Of a stretch of DNA of 64,000 nt, positions 42,200-49,530 are shown piece after piece. The position numbers and the translations under genes are program-made. Numbering within the stretch: position 1 is the first letter of the stretch; each line of letters begins with the position of its first letter. Under the pieces are notes generated by a model. The model worked only from the letters and a program-made list of their open reading frames with translations. It had not been told where the DNA came from and made no database searches. Origin of the DNA: Streptomyces cellostaticus (GTDB lineage: Bacteria; Actinomycetota; Actinomycetes; Streptomycetales; Streptomycetaceae); NCBI RefSeq assembly GCF_001513965.1, contig NZ_KQ948044.1, forward strand, positions 1 to 64,000, in the 5' to 3' direction.

Positions 42200-43399
42200 C
42201 TAGAGCGGCAGCGCGCAGACGGCGACGGGTGACGCGAACGGCTCGCCCGCCAGGCTCAGTTCACCGCTCGTGGTGTCCACGTGGAAGACGCTGACCGTGC
42301 CGGAGCGCTGGTTCGCCGCGAACAGCAGCCGGCCGTCCGGCGCGAAGGCGATCTGCCGCGGGAAGTCCCCGGCCACCGGCACCGTGCCGAGCAGCCGCAG
42401 CGTGGCGCCGTCCGCCTCGACGGCGTACCGCGCGATACTGTTGTGGCCGCGGTTGGCGAGGAAGGCGTAGCAGCCGTTCGCGGTCACCAGGAGCTGCGCC
42501 GGGTAGTTGGTGCCGCCCGCCGAGCCCGTGGGCTGCGGGTCCCCGATCGTCAGGCGGCCGGTGTCCGGGTCGTAGCCGCAGACGGCGACCGTGTCGTCCA
42601 CCTCGTTGGCCAAGTAGGCGTACCGGCCGCCCGGATGGAAGGTCAGATGACGCGGGCCCGCGCCGGGCCGGGTGTGCGCCTGGGCCACCTCGGCGAGCGT
42701 GCCCTGCGCCTGGTCGAGGCGGTAGGTGTAGACGGTGTCGGTGCCGAGATCGACGGCAAGGACATGACCGCCGTCGGGGGCGGTGATGAACTGGTGGGCG
42801 TGCGGGCCCTGTTGGCCCGGGCCGGGTGGCGGGGTCGAGTGCGTGACCAGCTCGGTGCGCTCGCCGAGGGCGCCTGAGGCGTCGACGGGGTGCACCGCGA
42901 CGCTGCCCGACTGGTAGTTGGCGCTCAGCAGCCAGCGGCCGCCGGGGTGGACGGACAGATGGCAGGGCCCCGCCCCGCCCGTACTCCGGGAGCCCAGGAT
43001 CCGCCGGTCCGCCAGGCGAACCGCGGTGACCGCCCCGTCCTGGCGCTCGTCGACCGCGTACAGCGTCCGGCCGTCCGGGTGCAGCGCGAGGTACGACGGG
43101 TCAGGCACCCCGGTGAGCGTCCCCGAGCCGGTGATCCGGCCCGTGTCCGGGTCGTACCAGGCCAGCCCGATCCCGGTGCCGCCGCCCTCGACGGAGGTGT
43201 AGGTGCCGAGGTGGAGCGGGCGGGGGCGGGAGTCCTTCCGAGGCGGCTGCGCAGCCGGCCGCTCCTCGGCCGCCGGCGCGCCGTCCGCGGGCGGGGACGC
43301 CGGTGCCGGCATCGCCGCCACCGCGGCCGTGCCCGCCGCGGCCCCGACGAACCGGCGTCTGCTCCAGCCTCGCCGTGCCGCCCGCGCATCCGTGTCCAT
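42200..43399 (-). CDS. Tat-exported lactonase-family beta-propeller protein
   Basis: A 399-residue protein starting at ATG 43399 behind GAGG. It has a twin-arginine signal (RRGWSRRRFVGAAAG, residues about 8-22). The rest is a seven-bladed propeller of the 6-phosphogluconolactonase-like (lactonase_7) family: YAVDERQDGAVTAVRL, AGPCHLSVHPGGRWLLSANY, GAGPRHLTFHPGGRYAYLANE and DFPRQIAFAPDGRLLFAANQ in order. Because it is exported, it is unlikely to act in the pentose phosphate pathway; an extracellular lactone or sugar-acid substrate is possible. Confidence 0.9.
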   Translation of the reverse strand: MDTDARAARRGWSRRRFVGAAAGTAAVAAMPAPASPPADGAPAAEERPAAQPPRKDSRPRPLHLGTYTSVEGGGTGIGLAWYDPDTGRITGSGTLTGVPDPSYLALHPDGRTLYAVDERQDGAVTAVRLADRRILGSRSTGGAGPCHLSVHPGGRWLLSANYQSGSVAVHPVDASGALGERTELVTHSTPPPGPGQQGPHAHQFITAPDGGHVLAVDLGTDTVYTYRLDQAQGTLAEVAQAHTRPGAGPRHLTFHPGGRYAYLANEVDDTVAVCGYDPDTGRLTIGDPQPTGSAGGTNYPAQLLVTANGCYAFLANRGHNSIARYAVEADGATLRLLGTVPVAGDFPRQIAFAPDGRLLFAANQRSGTVSVFHVDTTSGELSLAGEPFASPVAVCALPL

Positions 43400-43512
43400 G
43401 CCGCACCTCAGGTCGTCACTCGCCCCGGTCGTGACAGCCACCTTGGCGCGGATTCACCGTCAAAGGCAAGACGAGCAACGGCTGTTGCATGGTGTGCAAC
43501 GGCGAGGGTCGG

Positions 43513-44559
43513 CTACCAGTCCCCGCCCTCCACCGGCCTGCCCGGCGCGTCCTTCAGCGGTGTCACCTGGCCCGCGGACGGCTGCTGCCAGGGCTCCAGG
43601 TCGTCCCCGAGCCAGTCGCCGACCGGCTTGACGGCCTCCAGGGTATCCGTGGGAGCGAGGTCCTCGGCGTCCTCGTCGTAGTAGTCGTACCAGGGCAGTC
43701 CCGCGCTCGTGTACGCCGCCCGGTCCACCGGCGACGGCGGGGGCGCCTCGCCCGTGATGCGGCGCCACTCAGGGGGCGTGACCAGATGGACGAAGACCCG
43801 CCCGGCGGGGGTCTCGGACCAGTCCGTGAGCGGCCGGTCGTCCTGGTAGACCTCCTGGCGCATCGAGCCGCCGACGCCCAGGCCCATGGCCGCCGCGCGC
43901 CGTTGAGGCGCGGCCGCGGCAGGCGGCGGGGGTCCGCCGGGGGCGGCCGCCGCCACGGGCACGGGCCCGCCGTAGCCGCCGGCCGCCCCGCCCCACCGGG
44001 GCGGCCGGCGCCGCTCCCGCTCCCGGCGCCGCCAGTCGGCCAGGACCTCCTCCTTCAGCGGGAAGGACTGCAACTGGACTCCGCCCCACACCTCCTCGCC
44101 GGTGACCTGACCCTCCACGGTCGCGCCCAGACCGAGCGGCACCGCGACGAACTGGCGGACCGTTCCCGTGCCGGAGTTGATGCCGTCCAGCCAGGGCTGG
44201 CGGGGCAGCACCACGTAGTTCTGCGGGGCGCGGGAGAGGCGGTCACGCCACGGCTTGCCGGAGACCGCGCACACCTTGCCCACGCCGACCTGGAGGGCGG
44301 CCGGTTCCGCCGTACCGGCGAAGCTCAGCCACATCGCCTCGCGCAGATACACCGGCAGCATCACGCCGCCGCGCGCCCGCCACCGTTCGGGGACCCGGTC
44401 GGCGTAGTCGGCCACCCGCCGGACCGGGAACTCGCCGAGCCCCGGCGGCAGCGGATGCGTCCCCGTCTCGGGCAGCCGCAGCGTGCGGACGAACCGCACC
44501 GCCACACCGCCCGGCAGCCGCAGCGTGTTCCCGTCGATCCGTACGGCGGCCTCGGCCAT
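43513..44559 (-). CDS. Conserved hypothetical protein, function unknown
   Basis: A 348-residue protein starting at ATG 44559. I do not recognise a named domain. The N-terminal 185 residues look folded and non-repetitive (DGNTLRLPGGVAVRFVRTL, YLREAMWLSFAG, RAPQNYVVLPRQPWLDGI). Then comes a charged RRRERERRRPP linker, a Pro/Ala/Gly-rich section, and a C-terminal acidic part with PWYDYYDEDAED. No signal peptide or membrane segment is seen. The open frame continues 640 codons upstream but only as shadow of other genes. It lies 48 bases downstream of the FUSC-like gene on the same strand. Confidence 0.75.
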   Translation of the reverse strand: MAEAAVRIDGNTLRLPGGVAVRFVRTLRLPETGTHPLPPGLGEFPVRRVADYADRVPERWRARGGVMLPVYLREAMWLSFAGTAEPAALQVGVGKVCAVSGKPWRDRLSRAPQNYVVLPRQPWLDGINSGTGTVRQFVAVPLGLGATVEGQVTGEEVWGGVQLQSFPLKEEVLADWRRRERERRRPPRWGGAAGGYGGPVPVAAAAPGGPPPPAAAAPQRRAAAMGLGVGGSMRQEVYQDDRPLTDWSETPAGRVFVHLVTPPEWRRITGEAPPPSPVDRAAYTSAGLPWYDYYDEDAEDLAPTDTLEAVKPVGDWLGDDLEPWQQPSAGQVTPLKDAPGRPVEGGDW

Positions 44560-44606
44560 CGGCCCGCTCCCTCGCCTCAAGGTGCCGGCCCCGCCCCGGC
44601 ACTCCC

Positions 44607-45860
44607 TCACCGGAAACGCTCGCCGACCCCGGTGCGGTTCCGCCACAGCTCCTCCTGGACACCGAGGCGCTCGCGCAGCCGGTTCATCTTCGGCAGCTTC
44701 GCCCGGTGTTCCCGGGACACCCGGTCCAGTTCCTCCAGCAGGCGGCCGGTGCGGTGCTCGGTGTCGAGTTCGTCGATGATCCGGTTCACCTCGGTGAGTA
44801 CGGCGCCCATCAGGTGCCAGTTCGCCGAGCCCTCGCGGACCTCCTCCCGGAGCAGCTCGGCGAGCCGGTCGCGGGTGCCGGCCGCCGTGGTCAGCTCGGC
44901 CGTGAGCCGCGCCTCGGCCGATTCGGCGTTCTCGCGCAGGTGGGTGGTGACCAGCACCGCGAAGCTGACGACCGCGTCGGCGATCTCGGACAACAGCTGT
45001 TCCACGGTCGCCCCGACCCGGGGCGGGAACAGCTCCTCGGGCCCGCGGGCCTTGGCCAGGTCCGTGAAGGAGCGGGCCAGCACCCGCAGGACGACCGTGC
45101 AGATCTCCAGGGTGTCCAGTCCGGTGCGCAGCACCACCCGGTGCAGCAGGCCCTCCTTGACGCGCGGATTGAGCCGCAGACTGTCCTCGGCCTGCCGCAG
45201 CGCCGCGTCCACCTGGACGATGTCGTGGTCCAGCCGGCGCGCCTCGTGCAGCCGCTCGGCGGCCCGCTCCCAGGGGGTCCGGCCCGCGGCCTCCTCGCCC
45301 ATCCGCAGCATCAGCTGCCGCACCCGGCGTGCCAGTCCCTCGATCGACTGGCCGGCCTCGTCCACCCACACGGGCGGTGGCAGCAGCAGGTTGCAGGCCA
45401 TCCCGACGACCGCGCCGATCAGCGTCTCCACGATCCGCGCCCAGGCCGTGAACCCGACGGTGGTGACCCCGAGCACCAGCATGGCGCTGATCGCCACCTC
45501 GGCCACGTACTCGTCCACGCGCACCAGATGTCCCACCGCCAGCGAGGCCACGATCAGCAGCGCGAGGCTCCACCAGGTCAGCCCCACCAGCAGGCTGAAG
45601 GCGATGGCGACCAGCACCCCGGCCACCACCGAGTTCACCCGGCGGATGCCATTGGTGAGCGTGGCGTAGAAGGTGACCTGGACGACCAGCAGCGCGGTCA
45701 GGGGCGCGGTCAGCGGGGCCGGCTCGGGGCTCAGGCGCAGCGCGACGACGTAGGCGATCGTCGCCGCGGCGGCCGACCGCAGCGTCTGGACGACCACCGG
45801 CTCCCGGCGGCGTCCCACCAGGCGCAGGAGTTTCTCGCTCCACTTGTGTGCGTCGTGCAT
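44607..45860 (-). CDS. FUSC/aromatic-acid-exporter-like membrane protein
   Basis: A 417-residue protein starting at ATG 45860. Residues about 25-160 contain six hydrophobic segments, including LTALLVVQVTFYATLTNGIRR and VNSVVAGVLVAIAFSLLVGL (FUSC motif region). The remaining 250 residues are helical and charged, with coiled-coil-like stretches, and are predicted to lie in the cytoplasm. This layout is shared with fusaric-acid-resistance and aromatic-acid exporter proteins. The substrate is unknown. The upstream neighbour is divergent. Confidence 0.82.
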   Translation of the reverse strand: MHDAHKWSEKLLRLVGRRREPVVVQTLRSAAAATIAYVVALRLSPEPAPLTAPLTALLVVQVTFYATLTNGIRRVNSVVAGVLVAIAFSLLVGLTWWSLALLIVASLAVGHLVRVDEYVAEVAISAMLVLGVTTVGFTAWARIVETLIGAVVGMACNLLLPPPVWVDEAGQSIEGLARRVRQLMLRMGEEAAGRTPWERAAERLHEARRLDHDIVQVDAALRQAEDSLRLNPRVKEGLLHRVVLRTGLDTLEICTVVLRVLARSFTDLAKARGPEELFPPRVGATVEQLLSEIADAVVSFAVLVTTHLRENAESAEARLTAELTTAAGTRDRLAELLREEVREGSANWHLMGAVLTEVNRIIDELDTEHRTGRLLEELDRVSREHRAKLPKMNRLRERLGVQEELWRNRTGVGERFR

Positions 45861-45975
45861 CCCTTGGCCTGTTCCCGTTCCGGAGGCGGGTCGAACGTTG
45901 TTTGATCGAGGACCGTATCTGTCCGCAACGACTTCTACAGTGATCTCGCCGGTCAAGGGAAGGCATGAGGGCAAG

Positions 45976-46581
45976 ATGATGGGTGCGAACCAGGCTTTCG
46001 AGGGTGTCGAGGTACTCGACCGGGCGCATGCCTACCTGCGCGAGGTGGTGGCCGCGGTACCGGAGGAGGCGTGGGGCGCGCCGACTCCCTGCGCCGAGTG
46101 GACCGTACGGCAGGTGCTCAACCACGCGCGTATCGACCAGCAGGCGTACGGCCTCACGCTCACCGGCGGTCGGCCCGACGCCGATCCTTTTCAGCCGGCC
46201 GACGTCCTCGACGGCGACCCGGCGGACGAGCTGACCAAGGTCCTCGACGCCGTGGCCGAGGCGTACGCGCAGCTGCCCGCCGACGCCGAGTCGGTGCCGA
46301 CCCCGCTGGGCCCGCTGCCCCTGCGGCTCGCCGCGGCGGCGGCCGCGATGGACGCCGCAGTGCACGCCTGGGACATCGCCGTGGCCACCCGCCAGGACCG
46401 GCCGCTCGCGCCGGAGCCGGCCGCGGGCATCCGCCCGGCCGCGGACCGGCTGGTGCCCCATCTCCGCGCCTCCTACCACGTGTTCGCCCTCGAGGTCGCC
46501 CTGTCCGGGACCGGCGATGCGGCCGGCTCACTCCTGGCCTTCCTCGGCCGCGACCCGCACTGGACGCCCGCGGAGTCCTGA
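45976..46581 (+). CDS. TIGR03086 / DinB-fold maleylpyruvate-isomerase-like protein
   Basis: A 201-residue protein starting at ATG 45976. It shows the family pattern FEGVEVLDRAHAYL, PTPCAEWTVRQVLNHARIDQ and AAAMDAAVHAWDIAVAT, where the His in VLNHA and the His in HAWDIA are metal-ligand positions of the DinB/mycothiol-dependent isomerase fold. Many members are uncharacterised, and some are mycothiol-dependent enzymes. It is divergent from the FUSC-like gene. Confidence 0.87.
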   Translation: MMGANQAFEGVEVLDRAHAYLREVVAAVPEEAWGAPTPCAEWTVRQVLNHARIDQQAYGLTLTGGRPDADPFQPADVLDGDPADELTKVLDAVAEAYAQLPADAESVPTPLGPLPLRLAAAAAAMDAAVHAWDIAVATRQDRPLAPEPAAGIRPAADRLVPHLRASYHVFALEVALSGTGDAAGSLLAFLGRDPHWTPAES

Positions 46582-47096
46582 GCGACGACCGCGTCCCGAC
46601 GGCCGCCGCGACCGCGCAGCCGTCGTCGTCATGCCCCTGCCGTGCCCGCAGCCCCGCTGCGGCCGGGGGCTGTCCGCACGAGCGGAACGGAGCACAGTCG
46701 CATGGCTGCGCCCCGGGGCCGATCAGCAGCCTTGACACCGCCGCACGGACGCCCCGCTCGCCCGCACCGATGACGTACTGATCCGCCCTCACCGCGTCGA
46801 GGCGGCCCGGGTGCGCGGCCGGTAGCCGACGACCTTCGCGAGGCTGCCGCAGCGGACGGCGGCCCGGGCCACGGCCACCAGGGCGGCACGCGCCGGATGG
46901 CGCGCCGGCCGGCGCCGGGACCCCAGCTGGGGCGCGAGCCGGGGTCCCGACGGGTGGCCGCGGGCGCCTGCCCGGGTGCCGGTCGAGACCGTGCTGCCGC
47001 TGTCCGGGGCGCGCGCCGCGTGCGAGCGGCTGGAGAGCCGGGGCCACCGGGGCAAGATCGTGCTCACCCCGGGCGGCTGAGCGGCCCCCTGGAGCG
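46582..47096. other. Gene-poor stretch holding an oxidoreductase remnant
   Basis: About 515 bases with no intact gene. Only the last part carries recognisable protein sequence (see the remnant at 46958-47080). The rest reads as low-complexity text in all frames and may be decayed coding DNA. Confidence 0.6.
46958..47080 (+). pseudogene. C-terminal remnant of an MDR oxidoreductase
   Basis: One frame ends with RVPVETVLPLSGARAACERL, then a segment ending HRGKIVLTPGG and a stop at 47078. This is the standard C-terminus of zinc-type or quinone-type MDR oxidoreductases (compare the DRLFPLEEVVAAHRYLES..GKIVVTVE end of the gene at 18149). No start or upstream domain remains in any frame, so it is the tail of a deleted gene. 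Confidence 0.72.
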
Positions 47097-47591
47097 TCAG
47101 GCGTAGAGCTTGTCGACGAAGGCGGACAGGTTGCCCGTCGTGCGGGTGATCTGCTCCTCAAGAGTCAGGCTCTCCTCGAACCGGCCCCCGGACTCCGGCA
47201 CCTTCTTCCCGCGTACGTACAGCGAGCACGCCAGGTCGGTGCACATGTACACCCCGACCGAGTTGCCCTCGCGGCCCGCCGCGCCCGCCTTCCGGGCGGT
47301 CATCAGCGACACCCCGCCGCCGGGATGCGTGGTCAGGCACACCGAACACATGCTGCGGTGCAGGAATCCGCGCCGCGCGGCCGGGAAGCGCAGGGCGACA
47401 CCGACGAGCCCGCCGTCCCGCTCGGTGACGAGATAGCTTCGGTCGGGCGCCCCGGGATCCCGCCAGCCGAGGAAGTCCAGGTCCTCCCAGGGGTGTTCAT
47501 CGAGATCACGGGGGACCGCCAGGCGTTTGGCCTCCCCCTTGGAGCAGTTGATGAAAGAGTTGCGGATGTCCTGCTCGGTGAGGGACTTCAT
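47097..47591 (-). CDS. FBP-domain (FusB-like, EF-G-binding treble-clef) protein
   Basis: A 164-residue protein starting at ATG 47591 with AAGGA upstream. The C-terminal half has the four-cysteine treble-clef pattern: MCSVCLTTHPGGGVSLM and YMCTDLACSLYVRGKK. That domain is the EF-G-binding module of FusB-type proteins, which release elongation factor G trapped on ribosomes by fusidic acid. Many actinobacteria carry chromosomal homologues without known resistance. The N-terminal FBP helical bundle appears short. It is divergent from the DUF3626 gene across a strong palindrome. Confidence 0.85.
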   Translation of the reverse strand: MKSLTEQDIRNSFINCSKGEAKRLAVPRDLDEHPWEDLDFLGWRDPGAPDRSYLVTERDGGLVGVALRFPAARRGFLHRSMCSVCLTTHPGGGVSLMTARKAGAAGREGNSVGVYMCTDLACSLYVRGKKVPESGGRFEESLTLEEQITRTTGNLSAFVDKLYA

Positions 47592-47616
47592 GGGGGGTCC
47601 TTCCGGATTCTGCGCC

Positions 47617-47658
47617 ATGAACCTAGGGGGTCTAGGTTCATGGCTAGCCTAGGTAGCC
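47617..47658. promoter_or_regulatory. Double palindrome between the FBP and DUF3626 genes
   Basis: Perfect 10-base arms ATGAACCTAG (47617-47626) and CTAGGTTCAT (47632-47641) with a 5-base spacer. Immediately adjacent is GGCTA...TAGCC (47642-47658) around CCTAGG. The element covers the whole space where both divergent promoters should be, so a repressor there could control both genes. Confidence 0.7.
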
Positions 47659-47675
47659 AAGGGGAGGGTGGGCCA

Positions 47676-48584
47676 ATGGATTTCCCGGATGTGCTGCCGC
47701 CGCGCGCCCGGCGGGCGCTGGATCATGTGGCCGCGGGGGTGTCAGGGCCGCCGCTCGATTCGGGCGTGCGCATCACTCTCAACTTCCACCCGGACCGGCT
47801 GTCCGCCTCGGTGCCGATCCTGGAGGCGCTGGCCCGGGACGGTGCCTACCACTCGCAGTTCGTCACCGGCACCAGCAACGGCGGGCTCACCGCGCACCCG
47901 GGCGGCGACCGCTGGCGTTGGGAGAACCGTATCTTCGGCGGTGCGTACGACGATGCGGACCCGGCGGAGCGGCCGGTGTACGGCGCGCTGAACTTCCGCC
48001 GTCAGGTGGTCGGCGCGGCCCCGCGCTTCGGCTCCTCGTACCTGGCGCTCACCGGCCCCGTCCTGGCCCGGGCCACCTTCTGCTACCCGGACAGCGCCGC
48101 CGAGCCCACCGACTTCGGCGTGGCCCCGGCCATGCCCCTCGTCGCGCTCGCCGAGGCGGACGAGCAGGACGCCCTCAACGACTACATCGAGAGCCATGTG
48201 CACGGCGGCGTCCTGCTCGCCCGGGACGTCGAGGCGCTCGTACTCGACGCGAGCTACCGGGACACGCCCGTGGAGGCGGCGGCCCGGCGCCTGCCCTTCC
48301 CCCTCGCATGGCACCCCGGCTACCGGCTCACGGTCGCGGAACTGCGCCGTCACGCCGACTACCGCGGCCCGGAGTACGCCGACCTCGGCGCCCGGATCGC
48401 CGAGCGCGGGCTCCTCACCCCGCGCGTCATCGGCGACGCGGCCCGCACCGGCCGGTACGACCTCCAGGACCTGAAGATGGTGTGGCACACCCTCGCCCGC
48501 TTCGGGGCACCCGAGGGTGCGGGCACGGCCCGCTCCGCACCTGCCTGCACCGACGCCGTGCCTGCCCGCACCGCCCCCGCCTGA
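47676..48584 (+). CDS. DUF3626 domain-containing protein
   Basis: A 302-residue protein starting at ATG 47676 behind GGGGAGGG. It resembles the DUF3626 family of actinobacteria: RITLNFHPDRL near the start, YHSQFVTGTSNGGLTAHPGG, GAYDDADPAERPVYGALNFRR and YIESHVHGGVLLARDVEALVLD. Conserved His and Asp residues hint at an enzyme, but no reaction is known. Its end is Ala/Pro-rich. It shares its promoter region with the FBP-domain gene. Confidence 0.85.
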   Translation: MDFPDVLPPRARRALDHVAAGVSGPPLDSGVRITLNFHPDRLSASVPILEALARDGAYHSQFVTGTSNGGLTAHPGGDRWRWENRIFGGAYDDADPAERPVYGALNFRRQVVGAAPRFGSSYLALTGPVLARATFCYPDSAAEPTDFGVAPAMPLVALAEADEQDALNDYIESHVHGGVLLARDVEALVLDASYRDTPVEAAARRLPFPLAWHPGYRLTVAELRRHADYRGPEYADLGARIAERGLLTPRVIGDAARTGRYDLQDLKMVWHTLARFGAPEGAGTARSAPACTDAVPARTAPA

Positions 48585-48663
48585 GCCGATGGCCCTGCCT
48601 GCGTCGACGGTCCAGCCTGCATCGAGCCCGCCCCCGATGGCCCCGCCCCCCACGCAGGCGCCC

Positions 48664-49308
48664 CTACTCCGCCTCGGTGGCCTTCGCCTCCGGCGGCCAC
48701 ACCCCGGGTGTGAGAACCCCCAGGGCGTAGGCGCGGGCGACCAGTTCGGTGCGGTTGGCCGCGCCCCAGCGGGCCGACAGGCGCCGTAGGTGATAGGTGA
48801 CGCCGTCCTTGCTGAGGCCGAGCTCGCGCGCCGCCCGGGCGGTGGTGGCGCCCCCGGCCAGCAGTGCCAGCACCCGGCCCTCCACCGAGGTGACCGCAGC
48901 GGGCTCCGGCGCGCGGCGGACGGCGTGCTCGCCCTGCACCCGCAGCATCACCAGCAGGGCGGGTGTCTGGTCAGTGCTGTCGCTCACCGGATCCGCCGTC
49001 AGCTCCCCGTACCGCTCCGCACCGCCGGGCGCGCGCCAGCGCACGGACACCTGGTAGCGCGAGCGGCGCCGCAGCCGCAGCGCCTCGGCGATCCGCTTCA
49101 CCTGCGTGGCCTCCTGCGGCCGGAACAACTCCAGCACGTCCTGTCCCCGCAGCCGCCCCGGCGTCGTACCGCACTCGGCGGCCATCGCCGGGTTGGCGAG
49201 CACGACCGAGCCGTACACATCGCACACCGCGACCGGTACCGAGACCCGGTCGAAGAGCGTCAGCGCACGGTTGCGCCACACCACCGCCTCGGCCCGCCCT
49301 GCCTCCAC
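48664..49308 (-). CDS. PAS-LuxR transcriptional regulator
   Basis: A 214-residue regulator. GTG 49308 is preferred as the start because GGGAGG lies 5 bases upstream; the frame is open to 49362. The N-terminal half is a PAS sensor domain (LFDRVSVPVAVCDVYGSVVLANP in part). The C-terminal 65 residues form a LuxR helix-turn-helix, ARAARELGLSKDGVTYHLRRL. It is divergent from the P450-reductase gene, about 220 bases apart, and so is a candidate regulator of it. Confidence 0.87.
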   Translation of the reverse strand: MEAGRAEAVVWRNRALTLFDRVSVPVAVCDVYGSVVLANPAMAAECGTTPGRLRGQDVLELFRPQEATQVKRIAEALRLRRRSRYQVSVRWRAPGGAERYGELTADPVSDSTDQTPALLVMLRVQGEHAVRRAPEPAAVTSVEGRVLALLAGGATTARAARELGLSKDGVTYHLRRLSARWGAANRTELVARAYALGVLTPGVWPPEAKATEAE

Positions 49309-49435
49309 CCGCACCTCCCGATGTCCCGCCCGGCCACGACGGAAAGCCAGGTCAGCGCCCACTTCACGGGCCCCGAAGGGGCGGTGTCAAGTCGGCCGTG
49401 CCGGTACCGCGCAAGCCCTCCTGCCGACTTTTGAC

Positions 49436-49449
49436 TGCACGATCGTGTA
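49436..49449. promoter_or_regulatory. Near-palindrome upstream of the P450-reductase gene
   Basis: TGCACGATCGTGTA is palindromic in 12 of 14 positions, 82 bases before the start at 49531 and between the two divergent genes. It is a candidate operator for the PAS-LuxR protein. Confidence 0.45.
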
Positions 49450-49530
49450 GTGCCGCGGCCCGAACACCCCTGGTCGGTCGACCACCCTGGAACGCAGGAC
49501 TTCCGTTCTGCGAAAGGCAGTTGTCGCGCC

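Noticed and set aside
43513..46479. A 988-codon leftward open frame
   Set aside because: Only its last 349 codons look like protein; the rest is antisense to the TIGR03086 gene and out of frame with the FUSC-like gene. Long frames without stops are expected in very GC-rich DNA.
46629..46889. Possible small gene in the gene-poor stretch
   Set aside because: No ribosome site, low-complexity composition, and no resemblance to a family.
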